Of a stretch of 64,000 bases of DNA, positions 41,508-51,575 are shown in pieces. The translations under genes and the position numbers were made by a program. The DNA is from Lonsdalea britannica (lineage in GTDB: Bacteria > Pseudomonadota > Gammaproteobacteria > Enterobacterales > Enterobacteriaceae). The stretch's first letter is position 1. Every line of letters begins with the position of its first letter. Where the stretch lies: NCBI RefSeq assembly GCF_002111595.1, contig NZ_LUTN01000017.1:33650-97649 (forward strand), given 5' to 3'. Under the pieces are notes generated by a model. The model had not been told where the DNA came from. It did not search any database and saw nothing but the letters and a program-made list of their open reading frames with translations.

Positions 41508-42500
41508 TTAATGATATTGCGCAAAATGGTGCAGAATCCGGCGAAAAACGTCGGCGCGCACCGCATCTTCTTCAAACAGCATGTCATGCCGGGCACCGCG
41601 TATGATGCGCGGTTTCCCTCCAGCCACCGGATGACCCGCCGCGGCCATCGCCCTGCAGAATGCATCCTGCCCGCGATTATCCACCACGCGGTCGTCCTCC
41701 GCCTGCAGCACAAGCAGCGGCGCTGTAATTTTCGCTACTCTCGACATTAAATCCCTGCCCGCCAACAGCGCTTCCCGCACCCAGTGATAGGTGGGTCCGC
41801 CAATCCGCAGCGACGGGTCGTCGGCATAGGTCCGCACACTGCGTAGATGTCGGGCGCGACTGTGGGTCAGCACATTGAGGACATACGGCAATGGCTGCCA
41901 CTGGCTGGCGCCAATCGCGTAGTAGTCGCGCAGCTTCGGATGACGCTCGGTGCGATCCAGAATGCGCCAGGCCAGCCATTCCGGCATCGGCAAATGGATG
42001 TCGCACATAGGGGCGCACAGCGCGGCGGCATCGAAAGCCTCGGGCCTGCGGGCCATAAAATCGGCCAGAATCACGCCCCCCATCGAGTGCGCCAGCGCAA
42101 AGCGTCGTCGATACCCGCTTTTCGCCAGTTGCAGTTGCCAGAACTGCGCCACGTCGTCCACATAGTCGCTGAAATTCTCGACGTGACCGCGATGCGTATC
42201 TTTCAGCAAACGACCTGAACGCCCTTGCCCACGATGATCCATCATCAGCACATCATAACCATTATGGAACAGGTCGTAGGCGACCTCGGAGTATTTGACG
42301 TAGCTGTCGGTGCGGCCAGTGAGCAGCATCACCACCTGATGATGGCGCGGAGAGGTAAAACGGGCAAAGCGAATGGGGACGCGGTCGACGCCGATGAACT
42401 CGCCCTCATCCCGCCGCCGCCAGAAGTCCAGCAAAGGTCCGGTGGAAAACGCAGCGTACTGCGCCTCCCGATTCAGTAGACACTCAGGGTACTGAGTCAT
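41508..42500 (-). CDS. pldB: PldB, lysophospholipase L2
   Basis: PldB is an inner-membrane-associated alpha/beta hydrolase that cleaves lysophospholipids. The 330-residue product has the nucleophile elbow AHSMGG, VLMMDHRGQGRSGR, and the catalytic Asp in LQAEDDRVVDN and His in GARHDMLFE. I use ATG 42500 (MTQYPECLLNREAQYA); the upstream 40 codons overlap rhtB on the other strand and lack family support. Confidence 0.93.
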   Translation of the reverse strand: MTQYPECLLNREAQYAAFSTGPLLDFWRRRDEGEFIGVDRVPIRFARFTSPRHHQVVMLLTGRTDSYVKYSEVAYDLFHNGYDVLMMDHRGQGRSGRLLKDTHRGHVENFSDYVDDVAQFWQLQLAKSGYRRRFALAHSMGGVILADFMARRPEAFDAAALCAPMCDIHLPMPEWLAWRILDRTERHPKLRDYYAIGASQWQPLPYVLNVLTHSRARHLRSVRTYADDPSLRIGGPTYHWVREALLAGRDLMSRVAKITAPLLVLQAEDDRVVDNRGQDAFCRAMAAAGHPVAGGKPRIIRGARHDMLFEEDAVRADVFRRILHHFAQYH

Positions 42501-42612
42501 CACACATTCTCGCGGTTGTTCATGGCGGTAAACCTGGTTTTGTGAGCTCTGGTACAAAGATCGGCGTTGGCGTATTGTGGCATAAAAAGCGACATTCAGG
42601 GAGCATTGACGC

Positions 42613-43233
42613 ATGACCATCGAGTGGTGGTTTACCTATCTCGTGACCACATTGATTCTGAGTCTTTCGCCGGGTTCCGGCGCCATCAACACCATGAGCA
42701 CCGGCATCAGTCACGGCTATCGCGGCGCGTTCGCCTCGATTGCCGGTCTGCAGGTCGGATTGATTTGCCACATCGTGCTGGTGGGCATCGGCCTCGGCGC
42801 GCTGTTGTCCCAGTCCGTGCTGGCGTTTGAAGTGCTGAAATGGGTCGGGGCGGCTTATCTGATTTGGCTCGGCATTCAGCAGTGGCGCAGCGCGGGCGGT
42901 CTGGATTTGAATACGCTGGCAAACACGATGCCGCGGCGCAGACTCTTTAAACGGGCCGTGCTGGTCAATTTGACCAACCCGAAAAGCATCGTTTTTCTGG
43001 CTGCGTTGTTTCCGCAATTTGTGATCCCGCATCAGCCTCAGGCCATGCAATATTTGGTGCTGGGCGTCACCACTATCGCCGTGGATGTCGTCGTGATGAT
43101 TGGCTACGCCACGCTGGCGACGCGCGTCGCCAAATGGCTGAAGGGACCCCGGCAGGTGAAACGTCTGAATCGGGTCTTCGGTTCGCTGTTTATTATGGTG
43201 GGTGCGCTGCTGGCGTCCGCCCGTCGGGCCTAG
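42613..43233 (+). CDS. rhtB: RhtB, homoserine/homoserine lactone exporter
   Basis: RhtB is a LysE-superfamily exporter. The 206-residue product has six hydrophobic segments and family motifs [19 protein letters not shown] and [24 protein letters not shown] 42613 ([14 protein letters not shown]) matches E. coli. It is divergent from pldB and convergent with rhtC. Confidence 0.94.
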   Translation: MTIEWWFTYLVTTLILSLSPGSGAINTMSTGISHGYRGAFASIAGLQVGLICHIVLVGIGLGALLSQSVLAFEVLKWVGAAYLIWLGIQQWRSAGGLDLNTLANTMPRRRLFKRAVLVNLTNPKSIVFLAALFPQFVIPHQPQAMQYLVLGVTTIAVDVVVMIGYATLATRVAKWLKGPRQVKRLNRVFGSLFIMVGALLASARRA

Positions 43234-43249
43234 CCTCGGCGTCGAGCCA

Positions 43250-43278
43250 AGGTCATGGCGACCCACTCGCCATGACCT
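43250..43278. terminator. Hairpin between convergent rhtB and rhtC
   Basis: AGGTCATGGCGA (43250-43261) and TCGCCATGACCT (43267-43278) form a perfect 12-bp stem with a CCCAC loop. No T tract is present on either side. Confidence 0.6.
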
Positions 43279-43284
43279 CCGCGT

Positions 43285-43908
43285 TTAACGCGATACGATG
43301 AGATGAATACCGAATCCCGCGAAGAGCACGCCCGCGACGCCATCCACCCATTTCGCCAAACGCTGATAGCCGCGACGCATGACCGGCAGCGCAAACACCA
43401 TGGCCACCAGCGTGAACCACGCCAGCGTTTCTACCGAAATTAAAGCAAACAGTCCCCAGCGCGCACCCGCGCCCACGCTATCGCCGACGAACAGAGAGAA
43501 AACGCTGCCGAAGTAAATCAGCGCTTTGGGATTGGACAGGTTGGTGACTAAACCACGAATGAAGAACTTGCCGCGCTGAGGTAAATCCACGCTGACCTCA
43601 GCGACCTCCGATTGTTGCGCTTTCTGACGCGCGGAACGCAACATCTGCCATCCCATCCAGCACAGGTAAAGACCCCCGCCCACGGTAATGATGCGGTGCA
43701 GCCACGCCATTTTCATCAGCAACAAATGCAGCCCCATCAAGGCGATCGCCGCCCAGACCACCACGCCCAGCGTGATGCCTAATACGCCCATCATCGCTTC
43801 ACGGCGCGAACGGCTGGCCGCAATCTGCGAAACGAAGAAAAAGTCCGGCCCCGGACTCATCAGGGCGATGAAATGCACCAGCGCCACAGTCAGGAACAGC
43901 ATCAACAT
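43285..43908 (-). CDS. rhtC: RhtC, threonine exporter
   Basis: The 207-residue LysE-family protein has MSPGPDFFFVSQIAASRSRR near the N terminus and LVTNLSNPKALIYFGSVFSLF. Six hydrophobic segments are visible. It is homologous to RhtB and paired with it as in E. coli, convergent across a hairpin. The substrate is taken from the E. coli orthologue. Confidence 0.93.
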   Translation of the reverse strand: MLMLFLTVALVHFIALMSPGPDFFFVSQIAASRSRREAMMGVLGITLGVVVWAAIALMGLHLLLMKMAWLHRIITVGGGLYLCWMGWQMLRSARQKAQQSEVAEVSVDLPQRGKFFIRGLVTNLSNPKALIYFGSVFSLFVGDSVGAGARWGLFALISVETLAWFTLVAMVFALPVMRRGYQRLAKWVDGVAGVLFAGFGIHLIVSR

Positions 43909-43965
43909 GGTGAAACTCCCGTTGTTATCGTTGTGTCGCCCCTATACCACGCGGGCGCATACAAG

Positions 43966-45789
43966 TTAGTCGTCGTTTTCCAGATGCTCGCGGATGAGCG
44001 TCATGAACGGCACGCCGAAACGCTCCAGTTTACGTTGACCCACGCCATTGACGTTCAGCAGTTCGCTGGCCGTGACCGGCAGAATTTCCGCCATCTCCAA
44101 CAGCGTCGCGTCACTGAAAACCACGTACGGCGGAATGTTGTTTTCATCGGCGATGGATTTACGCAGCTTGCGCAGTTTGGCGAACAGTTTGCGGTCGTAG
44201 TTGCCGCCATATGATTTCTGGCTGACGCGCGGTTTGAGGTTAATCAAGCGCGGAACGGCCAGTTGCAGCGGGACATCGCCGCGCAACACCGGTCTGGCCG
44301 CTTCGGTCAGTTGCAGCGCGGAATGCTGAACCACGTTCTGCATCAGCAGCCCCAGATGAATGAGCTGGCGCAGGACGCTCACCCACTGTTCCTGCGTTTT
44401 ATCTTTGCCAAGACCGTAGACCGGCAGCTTGTCGTGACCAAACTCCCGGATACGCTGGTTATTGGCCCCGCGCAGCACTTCCGCGATATAGCCAATACCG
44501 AATCGCTGACCTACGCGATAGACGCAGGATAATGCTTTCTGCGCATCGACCAGTCCGTCATAGCTTTTAGGCGGGTCCAGACAGACGTCGCAGTTGCCGC
44601 ACGACTGCTGGCGCCCTTCGCCAAAGTAGTTGAGCAGCACCAGTCGTCGACAGGTCTGCGCTTCCGCAAACGCGCCCATGGCGTTGAGCTTGTGACGCTC
44701 GATATCCAGCTGCGGACCCGCCGGTTTCTCTTCCAGACAACGGCGCAGCCAGGCCATGTCGGCCGGATCGTAAAACAGCGCCGCTTCCGCCGGCAGGCCA
44801 TCACGTCCTGCGCGGCCGGTTTCCTGATAATACGATTCGATGTTGCGAGGAATATCGAAATGCACCACGAAGCGGACGTTAGGTTTGTTGATCCCCATCC
44901 CAAACGCCACTGTGGCAACGACGACCTGCAAGTCGTCACGCAGAAACGCTTCCTGCACCTGAGCCCGACGTTCGTTCTCCAGCCCCGCATGATAGGCCCC
45001 CACGCTCAGGCCCCGATTCTGCAAGCGCGTGCACAAATCTTCGACCTTCGCACGGCTGTTGCAGTAAACGATGCCGCATTTCCCGCGTTGGCCTTGTACG
45101 AACATCCACAGCTGATCGAGCGGCTTGAATTTTTCCACCAGCGTATAGCGAATGTTGGGACGGTCGAAGCTGCTGATGTGGATGAGGGGATCGTGCAAAT
45201 CCAGCAGGCGTACGATGTCCTGACGCGTGGTGTCGTCCGCCGTGGCGGTCAGCGCCACGACCGGCAGGCCGGGGAAACGCTGCTTCACCTGCCCCAACGC
45301 CCGGTACTCCGGCCGGAAATCGTGTCCCCATTGGGAAATACAGTGCGCTTCGTCGACGGCAATCATCGCCAGCGGCCAGTAAGACAGGTGTTCGAGAAAA
45401 CTGTCAGACGTCAGACGTTCAGGGGCGATATAGAGGAGTTTGATATCGCCGTTGCGGCAGCCGGTCATGACCTGATGCTGCTGCTCGCGCGTTTGCGTGG
45501 AGTTCAGACAGGCGGCGGAAACACCGTAGGCCTGCAGCTGATCCACCTGATCCTTCATCAGGGAAATCAGCGGAGACACCACCAGCGTCAGCCCTTCCAT
45601 GACGAGAGCGGGGATTTGATAACACAGGGATTTACCGCCACCCGTGGGCATGATCGCCAGGCAGTCCTGCCCGTTGAGGGCAGCGTTGATAATCGCTTGC
45701 TGGCCGGGCCGGAACTGCTGATACCCGAAAGTTTCGCGCAATACCTGCGTCGCCAGCGCTTCTTTATTCAATACTTCTGCCGTAGACAC
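43966..45789 (-). CDS. recQ: RecQ, ATP-dependent DNA helicase
   Basis: RecQ is a 3'-5' helicase of the RecF repair pathway. The 607-residue product has Walker [17 protein letters not shown] in [16 protein letters not shown], motif [12 protein letters not shown], a zinc-binding set CRRLVLL then CGNCDVC, and a C-terminal HRDC domain. I use GTG 45789 ([12 protein letters not shown]), aligning with E. coli MAQAEVL; the frame extends 21 codons upstream to 45852 with no support. It lies between rhtC and pldA as in E. coli. Confidence 0.94.
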   Translation of the reverse strand: MSTAEVLNKEALATQVLRETFGYQQFRPGQQAIINAALNGQDCLAIMPTGGGKSLCYQIPALVMEGLTLVVSPLISLMKDQVDQLQAYGVSAACLNSTQTREQQHQVMTGCRNGDIKLLYIAPERLTSDSFLEHLSYWPLAMIAVDEAHCISQWGHDFRPEYRALGQVKQRFPGLPVVALTATADDTTRQDIVRLLDLHDPLIHISSFDRPNIRYTLVEKFKPLDQLWMFVQGQRGKCGIVYCNSRAKVEDLCTRLQNRGLSVGAYHAGLENERRAQVQEAFLRDDLQVVVATVAFGMGINKPNVRFVVHFDIPRNIESYYQETGRAGRDGLPAEAALFYDPADMAWLRRCLEEKPAGPQLDIERHKLNAMGAFAEAQTCRRLVLLNYFGEGRQQSCGNCDVCLDPPKSYDGLVDAQKALSCVYRVGQRFGIGYIAEVLRGANNQRIREFGHDKLPVYGLGKDKTQEQWVSVLRQLIHLGLLMQNVVQHSALQLTEAARPVLRGDVPLQLAVPRLINLKPRVSQKSYGGNYDRKLFAKLRKLRKSIADENNIPPYVVFSDATLLEMAEILPVTASELLNVNGVGQRKLERFGVPFMTLIREHLENDD

Positions 45790-45907
45790 GCCTTCACCGC
45801 TTTTATAAAAACAAACAGGCGCTATTTTCAGCGCCGTTTGATAAAACTGCAACGTTTGTGTGCAGGCTTTTATTCACTGCTCTCGACAATGCTGACTGAA
45901 AGCGGCC

Positions 45908-46777
45908 TCAGAACATATCGTTCAGGGTCACGCCGACGCCGACACGCGTCTGACGGTGGTTGTAGTCGATCAGCGATTCGCCGTAGCCGCTGAAGACTTT
46001 CGTGTAGAAGCGAACGTGCTCCGTCAGCGGATAACTCCAGCTCACTTCACCGCCGCCGTAACCGCTGTTCCAGTTGTAACGCCCTTCCGCGCTGAAAATA
46101 CTGTCGCCCCACAGGTAGCCGACGCGTACGCGATAATGCCCCATGTAGCGGGTGATATCCGGGTTGTCATCTTTGCTGTCGGAGAAACGTAGCCAGGGTT
46201 TCAGCTCCACCTGCCAGTTGCCGTTCTGCGCCATCAGGCGCGCATAGGCACGGTTCCAGCTGCGTGAGGTGGGATCGGAGCGACCATTCGACTGATGGTT
46301 AAAGCCGACTTCCACGTCACGTAAGGTCCAGCCCGCCAGGCTGTAGTCCGTCGCCCACCCCAGGAAGATCTGCGGCTCATAGTTAGTTTCACGGAACGGA
46401 GACGATTCGCTTTTATTAGAAAGCTGCCACCAGGAGCCTTGGGTATAAGATGCGCCAAGCAGTGAGTTGTCGCCCAAAATACCGCGCCATAGCGGGAAGC
46501 CTAAACTGATCTGGAAATTCACCTCGTCTTTGCGAGCGTTATTTCCCCAGTTATAGCTCTGAATCGCTTCCCGGTTGATGTTGCTGGTATAGGTGTAAAG
46601 CAGGTAGTTATTTTCGTAAGGATAAAGAATAAAGGGACTGTCATGTTTTTGCAGCAGGCTGGCGATGATGCTGCCACGAACCGCCGGTTTATCATGAATT
46701 TCCTGCACTGTGGCTTCTTGCGCCTGGACCTGCGCCGTTAGCAGCAACGCCAGCACACCACCCCAAATTTTACGCAT
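45908..46777 (-). CDS. pldA: PldA, outer membrane phospholipase A
   Basis: PldA is a 12-strand outer-membrane barrel that hydrolyses phospholipids misplaced in the outer leaflet. The 289-residue precursor has a signal peptide (MRKIWGGVLALLLTAQVQAQ) and the catalytic His and Ser with the Asn in FNHQSNGRSDPTSRSWNRAY. It ends in Phe, as barrel proteins do. ATG 46777 fits the signal peptide; the longer frame to 46831 does not. E. coli yigI, which lies between pldA and rarD, is missing here. Confidence 0.94.
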   Translation of the reverse strand: MRKIWGGVLALLLTAQVQAQEATVQEIHDKPAVRGSIIASLLQKHDSPFILYPYENNYLLYTYTSNINREAIQSYNWGNNARKDEVNFQISLGFPLWRGILGDNSLLGASYTQGSWWQLSNKSESSPFRETNYEPQIFLGWATDYSLAGWTLRDVEVGFNHQSNGRSDPTSRSWNRAYARLMAQNGNWQVELKPWLRFSDSKDDNPDITRYMGHYRVRVGYLWGDSIFSAEGRYNWNSGYGGGEVSWSYPLTEHVRFYTKVFSGYGESLIDYNHRQTRVGVGVTLNDMF

Positions 46778-47091
46778 GCCCGTATTTCTCCAGCTGTCTA
46801 ATAAGGTTATTTTTTGATTTGACGCTCGCATTGTACACAGAAACTAAGCGGTTACGTTATAGGCTGCTATGAATCGGTATTTTCTGTATGGCGGCGGCTT
46901 TCATTTCCCATTCGCCGCCCGTATTCACGATGGATCGCGCGGGATCGGCATTCTCTTTGTCCAGCCAGATGACGCCGTCATGCCGACCGGGTAAACCACT
47001 CTCGTGCCGTAATTACGGCAATATACGGGTGTTGGCGGGCGGTATTTTAAGTAAAATAGTCGTTTACCTCCGTTCATACTGAGCTATTACA

Positions 47092-47994
47092 ATGGAAACG
47101 CAGCAAACCCGCCAGGGAGTCCTGTTCGCTCTTGGCGCTTACATCATCTGGGGTATCGCCCCGGCTTACTTCAAACTCATCGAACAGGTTCCCGCTACTG
47201 AAATTGTTTCTCACCGCGTGATTTGGTCGTTCTTTTTTATCCTGGTCCTGCTCAGCGTCAGTCACCAATGGAAGCAGGCCATCACGCTTCTGCGACAGCC
47301 GAAACGGTTGCTGATGCTGGCCGTGAGCGCCCTCTTCATCGGCAGCAACTGGTTAATCTATATCTGGGCCGTCAACCACCACCATATGCTGGAAGCCAGC
47401 CTGGGTTATTTCATCAATCCGCTGGTCAGTGTGCTGCTCGGGCTGCTGTTTCTCGGGGAAAGGTTCCGTCCCATGCAGTGGCTCGCCGTTGCGTTAGCGG
47501 TATGCGGTGTGCTGGTGCAGCTGTGGAAATTCGGCTCCCTTCCGTTTCTCGCCCTGTGGCTGGCGTTTAGCTTTTCCATTTATGGCCTGTTACGTAAAAA
47601 GATCGGGGTCGATGCGCAAACCGGCATGCTGGTCGAAACCCTGTGGCTGCTGCCCGTGGCGCTGGTGTATCTGTTTTGCTTCGCCGACACGCCGACCAGT
47701 CATTTGACTCAGAATTCGCTGTCGCTGGATCTGCTGCTGCTTGCCGCCGGTGTCGTCACCACCGTCCCGCTGCTGTTTTTCACCGCCGCCGCCGTGCGCC
47801 TGCGTCTCTCTACGCTGGGGTTCTTCCAGTACATCGGACCAACGCTGGTGTTTTTGCTGGCCGTCGTGGTTTATGACGAGACGTTCACCCAGGATCAGTT
47901 GGTCACCTTTGCCTTCATCTGGTTAGCGCTGGCGATTTTCATCGGCGACGCGCTGCACACGCAGCAAAAGCAAATGCACAAACGTCTGGCGTAA
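47092..47994 (+). CDS. rarD: RarD, EamA-family permease
   Basis: The 300-residue product has about ten membrane helices in two EamA repeats, with MLEASLGYFINPLVSVLLGLL split at its end and FFQYIGPTLVFLLAV. E. coli RarD is close in length. It was named for predicted chloramphenicol resistance, but the substrate is not firmly known. Confidence 0.92.
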   Translation: METQQTRQGVLFALGAYIIWGIAPAYFKLIEQVPATEIVSHRVIWSFFFILVLLSVSHQWKQAITLLRQPKRLLMLAVSALFIGSNWLIYIWAVNHHHMLEASLGYFINPLVSVLLGLLFLGERFRPMQWLAVALAVCGVLVQLWKFGSLPFLALWLAFSFSIYGLLRKKIGVDAQTGMLVETLWLLPVALVYLFCFADTPTSHLTQNSLSLDLLLLAAGVVTTVPLLFFTAAAVRLRLSTLGFFQYIGPTLVFLLAVVVYDETFTQDQLVTFAFIWLALAIFIGDALHTQQKQMHKRLA

Positions 47995-48031
47995 AAAAAG
48001 GCCCCGTCGCGAGCGACGAGGCCTGTTCTTT
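47993..48031. terminator. Bidirectional terminator between rarD and corA
   Basis: GGCCCCGTCGC (48000-48010) and GCGACGAGGCC (48013-48023) pair with one mismatch. A7 precedes and TGTTCTTTCT follows, so both strands end in T-rich tracts, stronger for corA. Confidence 0.88.
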
Positions 48032-48045
48032 CTATTATTCGACAG

Positions 48046-48996
48046 TTACAGCCAGTTGCGGCGTTTAAAGTACAGGTAAGGCGCCAGACCGGCCAACACC
48101 ATGAGTACCAGCGCCGCTGGATAACCAAAGGCCAGTCTCAGTTCCGGCATGAATTCAAAGTTCATGCCGTAGCTGGAAGCCACCAGCGTCGGCGGCAGGA
48201 ATACCACGGACACCACCGAGAAGATCTTGATGATGCGGTTCTGTTCGATATTGATAAAGCCCATCGCCGCCTGCATCAAAAAGTTCACCTTCTGGAACAG
48301 CGATTCGTTATGCGGCAGCAGCGATTCGATATCTCGCAGAATTTCCCGTGCCTGCTCCAACTGACCGCTCGGCAACCGCGCTTTACGCACCAGGAAGTTC
48401 AGCGCGCGCTGGGTATCCATCAGACACAAACGCACCTTCCAGCCGATATCTTCCAGCTCCGCCAGCGTCGACAGCGCGTCGTCGTACTCATCGCCCTGAT
48501 GGCCATCCATGATGACGCGACTCAGCGCTTCCAGATCGCTATAGATATTTTCGATTTCATCCGCTAACTGCTCGATTTTGGTTTCGAACAGGTCGAGCAG
48601 CAGCTCATAAGCGTTGCCGTCAATCAGCGTTTGTCCGCGAGCGCGCATGCGGTACAGGCGAAACGCCGGCAGCTCGCGTTCGCGCAGAGTGTACAAACGT
48701 CCGTCGCGAATGGTGAACGCCACGGTCGCGTTGCCCGCATGATCTTCCGCATCTTCATAAAAGAAGAAGGAGTGAATATGCAGACCGTCTTCATCCTCGA
48801 AGAAACGCGCGGAGGCTTCAATATCTTCCAGTTCAGGTCGAGTCGCCAGGCTTTGGCCCAATTGGGTTTGTACCTGGTCCCGCTCGATAACGTCCGGTTC
48901 GACCAAATCTACCCATACCGACGAGGTGAGATCCTGGCTTTCTTCCATTTCCAGACGAGTTAAACGGCTGTTTTCCAGCTTGAATGCGCTCAGCAT
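48046..48996 (-). CDS. corA: CorA, magnesium/cobalt channel
   Basis: CorA is the main constitutive Mg2+ channel, a homopentamer. The 316-residue product has a large N-terminal cytoplasmic domain, then two C-terminal helices with the selectivity motif in [14 protein letters not shown], and ends FKRRNWL. ATG 48996 ([16 protein letters not shown]) is the family start, with GGGAG ten to fifteen bases ahead. A leader of about 250 bases with hairpins and a small open frame lies upstream. Confidence 0.95.
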   Translation of the reverse strand: MLSAFKLENSRLTRLEMEESQDLTSSVWVDLVEPDVIERDQVQTQLGQSLATRPELEDIEASARFFEDEDGLHIHSFFFYEDAEDHAGNATVAFTIRDGRLYTLRERELPAFRLYRMRARGQTLIDGNAYELLLDLFETKIEQLADEIENIYSDLEALSRVIMDGHQGDEYDDALSTLAELEDIGWKVRLCLMDTQRALNFLVRKARLPSGQLEQAREILRDIESLLPHNESLFQKVNFLMQAAMGFINIEQNRIIKIFSVVSVVFLPPTLVASSYGMNFEFMPELRLAFGYPAALVLMVLAGLAPYLYFKRRNWL

Positions 48997-49137
48997 AGGT
49001 CATGCTCCCTAAAGGTGTTCTGGCAGGGACAATACGCGCTTGAAACACAGGAAAGAGGGTGAAAAATCACCATCCGATTCCAGACCGTTTGACGGTGCTG
49101 ACTCGATGCGATGTGTGAAGAGATCGCTGACAACCAC

Positions 49138-49167
49138 TAAGGCTATCAGCAACGGAGGATAGCCTTA
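49138..49167 (-). promoter_or_regulatory. corA leader hairpin
   Basis: TAAGGCTATC and GATAGCCTTA form a perfect 10-bp stem with a ten-base loop. The 5' arm begins with the TAA stop of the leader frame. The loop region holds TCCTCCG, the exact complement of CGGAGGA at that frame's Shine-Dalgarno site. A second hairpin, ACCTA/TAGGT (49176-49190), covers the end of the frame. Confidence 0.65.
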
Positions 49168-49221
49168 GAAGTTGTACCTACGAAATAGGTGTGTGAGCCA
49201 GTATCGACTGGGTGTGTCCAA
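49165..49221 (-). CDS. corL: Probable CorL-like leader peptide of corA
   Basis: A TTG at 49221 opens an 18-codon frame (MDTPSRYWLTHLFRRYNF if TTG reads Met), ending at TAA 49165-49167. GGAGG lies nine bases ahead of the TTG. Salmonella corA has a leader peptide, CorL, of about this size that governs Rho-dependent termination in the leader; I cannot recall its sequence well enough to compare. The position near the 5' end of the message and the hairpin at its stop fit an attenuator. Confidence 0.55.
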   Translation of the reverse strand: MDTPSRYWLTHLFRRYNF

Positions 49222-49253
49222 GGCGTGGGTCCTCCGGGAATAATGATGCGCGC

Positions 49254-49283
49254 ATGTTACGCTGAGATGAAAAAGGCTGTCAA
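49254..49283 (-). promoter_or_regulatory. Likely corA promoter
   Basis: TTGACA (49278-49283) and TAACAT (49254-49259) on the minus strand are separated by 18 bases. Transcription would start near 49246, about 250 bases ahead of corA. Confidence 0.55.
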
Positions 49284-49327
49284 CACGCACGCAGGCCATT
49301 AATGCAACAATCTGTTCAGTAATCAGT

Positions 49328-51490
49328 TTATACGATATCCAGCTTTGCGTAAGCCGCCACCAGCCATTTTATCCCCTGACCGGGGAAGGCCACCTGAACG
49401 CGGCAATGGTCGCCGCCGCCTTCAAGATTGACAATGGTCCCTTCGCCGAACTTGGCATGACGCACGCGCTGCCCCAGCTTGTAGCCGCTGTCGCTCTCGG
49501 AAATCGGCGTTCCTAGCCGCTGCTGATTAACGGGCCGCGACACGCTGGCGCGCAGTCGGACTTCCTCCACGCACTCCTGCGGCAGTTCGCCAATGAAACG
49601 CGACGGGCGGTGGTAAACCTCTTTGCCGTACAAACGGCGAGTTTCCGCGTAGGTCATCGTCAGTTTACGCATCGCACGGGTCACCCCGACATACGCCAGT
49701 CGGCGCTCTTCCTCCAGTCGCCCGCCCTCTTCGAGAGACATCTGGCTTGGGAACATGCCTTCCTCCATCCCAACGATGAAGACCTGAGGGAACTCCAGCC
49801 CTTTAGCGGAATGCAGCGTCATCAGCTGGACCGCATCCTGATAGGCATCCGCCTGCCCTTCTCCGGCTTCCAGCGCCGCATGAGACAGAAACGCCTGCAG
49901 CGGCATCAGATCCTGATCTTCTTCCTGATAGCTGTACTGGCGCGTCGCGGTGACCAGTTCCTCCAGGTTCTCGATGCGGGTCTGGCCCTTCTCGCCTTTT
50001 TCCTGTTCATACATGCTCCACAGGCCGGAGTCTTTGATCACGCGGTCAGTTTGTACGTGCAGCGGCTGCTCGGCGGTATCGTTGGCCAACGCGTCCACCA
50101 GTTCGAGGAAGCGCTGTAGCGCACCGGCGGCGCGTCCGGCCAGCGCCTTCTCCTGCAACAACGCACGCGTGGCCTGCCACAGAGTCAGCTGACGGTCGCG
50201 CGCGGCCTGACGCACCACTTCCAGCGTCCGGTCTCCGATGCCGCGCGTCGGGGTATTCACCACGCGTTCATACGCCGCATCGTCGTTACGGTTGGCGATC
50301 AGCCGCAGGTAGGCCAGCGCGTCTTTGATTTCCTGTCGTTCGAAGAAGCGCATTCCGCCATAAATGCGATAAGGCAGACTTTGCTGTAGCAGCGCCTCTT
50401 CCAGCACACGGGATTGGGCGTTGCTGCGGTAAAGAATGGCGCACTCGTTCAGGCTGCCGCCCATTTCCTGCCACGCCTTGATGCGGCTGACGACAAACCG
50501 CGCCTCGTCCAGTTCGTTGAACGCGCAGTACAGGGAAATCGGGTCGCCTTCGACGCCGTCGGTCCACAAATTTTTCCCCAGACGATCGCCGTTATGGGCG
50601 ATCAGGGCATTGGCCGCGTTGAGGATATTGGCGCTGGAACGGTAGTTCTGCTCCAGACGGATGGTGGAAGCCTGCGGGAAATCGTTCAGGAAGTGCTGAA
50701 TATTTTCGACCTGCGCCCCGCGCCAGCCGTAGATAGACTGGTCATCGTCACCCACAATCATGACCCGGGCGCTGTCGCCTGCCAGCATACGCACCCAGGC
50801 GTACTGAATGCGGTTAGTGTCCTGGAATTCGTCGACCAGAATGTTGTTAAAGCGATCCCGGTAGTGCTGCAGAATGTGCGGCTTGTTCAGCCACAATTCA
50901 TGGGCACGCAGCAGCAGTTCGGCGAAATCCACCAGTCCGGCGCGATCGCAGGCTTCCTGATAGGCCTGATACACGCGGAGCCAGGTTTGCTCCACCGGAT
51001 TGCCGTAGCTTTCGATATGCTGAGGACGCAGGCCCTCGTCTTTTTTGCCGTTGATGTACCACATCGCCTGCCGCGGCGGCCACTGCTTCTCGTCCAGATT
51101 GAGCGCTTTGACCAGCCGTTTGAGCAGACGGAGCTGGTCTTCGCTGTCCAAAATCTGAAAGTCCTGCGGCAGTCCGGCATCAAGATGATGCGCGCGCAGC
51201 AGCCGATGCGCCAGACCGTGAAAAGTGCCGATCCACATGCCGCCCTGACTGGTGCCGATCAACTGTTCGATTCGATGGCGCATCTCTGCGGCGGCTTTAT
51301 TGGTGAACGTCACCGCCATGATGGAGTACGGGGAGCAGTTCTCCACCGACATCAGCCAGGCGATACGATGCACCAGCACCCGCGTCTTGCCGCTGCCAGC
51401 CCCGGCCAGCACCAACATGTTGCTGCGGGGAGCCGCGACGGCGTCGCGTTGTTTATCGTTCAGGCTGTCGAGCAGATCAGATACGTCCAT
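49328..51490 (-). CDS. uvrD: UvrD, DNA helicase II
   Basis: UvrD is the SF1A 3'-5' helicase of nucleotide excision and mismatch repair. The 720-residue product has Walker A LAGAGSGKTRVL, VDEFQDTN, VGDDDQSIYGWRGA, LEQNYRSSANIL, and VTRAMRKL near the end. It matches E. coli UvrD in length. A LexA box lies upstream and it is downstream of yigB. Confidence 0.97.
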   Translation of the reverse strand: MDVSDLLDSLNDKQRDAVAAPRSNMLVLAGAGSGKTRVLVHRIAWLMSVENCSPYSIMAVTFTNKAAAEMRHRIEQLIGTSQGGMWIGTFHGLAHRLLRAHHLDAGLPQDFQILDSEDQLRLLKRLVKALNLDEKQWPPRQAMWYINGKKDEGLRPQHIESYGNPVEQTWLRVYQAYQEACDRAGLVDFAELLLRAHELWLNKPHILQHYRDRFNNILVDEFQDTNRIQYAWVRMLAGDSARVMIVGDDDQSIYGWRGAQVENIQHFLNDFPQASTIRLEQNYRSSANILNAANALIAHNGDRLGKNLWTDGVEGDPISLYCAFNELDEARFVVSRIKAWQEMGGSLNECAILYRSNAQSRVLEEALLQQSLPYRIYGGMRFFERQEIKDALAYLRLIANRNDDAAYERVVNTPTRGIGDRTLEVVRQAARDRQLTLWQATRALLQEKALAGRAAGALQRFLELVDALANDTAEQPLHVQTDRVIKDSGLWSMYEQEKGEKGQTRIENLEELVTATRQYSYQEEDQDLMPLQAFLSHAALEAGEGQADAYQDAVQLMTLHSAKGLEFPQVFIVGMEEGMFPSQMSLEEGGRLEEERRLAYVGVTRAMRKLTMTYAETRRLYGKEVYHRPSRFIGELPQECVEEVRLRASVSRPVNQQRLGTPISESDSGYKLGQRVRHAKFGEGTIVNLEGGGDHCRVQVAFPGQGIKWLVAAYAKLDIV

Positions 51491-51546
51491 AGGCGTCGGT
51501 TATCCGTGAAAAGGGCATCCCGTCACCACATGGCGACAGTTCACCT

Positions 51547-51562
51547 CTGTTTATGCATACAG
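51547..51562. promoter_or_regulatory. LexA (SOS) box of uvrD
   Basis: CTGTTTATGCATACAG fits CTG-N10-CAG and the fuller CTGT-N8-ACAG pattern. It lies 57 bases ahead of the uvrD start, as expected for this SOS gene. Confidence 0.85.
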
Positions 51563-51575
51563 TGGAAGGCGTGAA

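Noticed and set aside
44692..45993. 433-codon open frame on the plus strand
   Set aside because: It is antisense to recQ, whose helicase motifs are complete; no family features are seen.
49178..49255. 25-codon ATG frame (MRASLFPEDPRLG) in the corA leader
   Set aside because: Its ATG lies inside the likely -10 box, so the message would start after it, and it has no ribosome site. The UUG frame with GGAGG is better.
50414..51574. 386-codon open frame on the plus strand
   Set aside because: It is antisense to uvrD and covers the LexA box and uvrD start.
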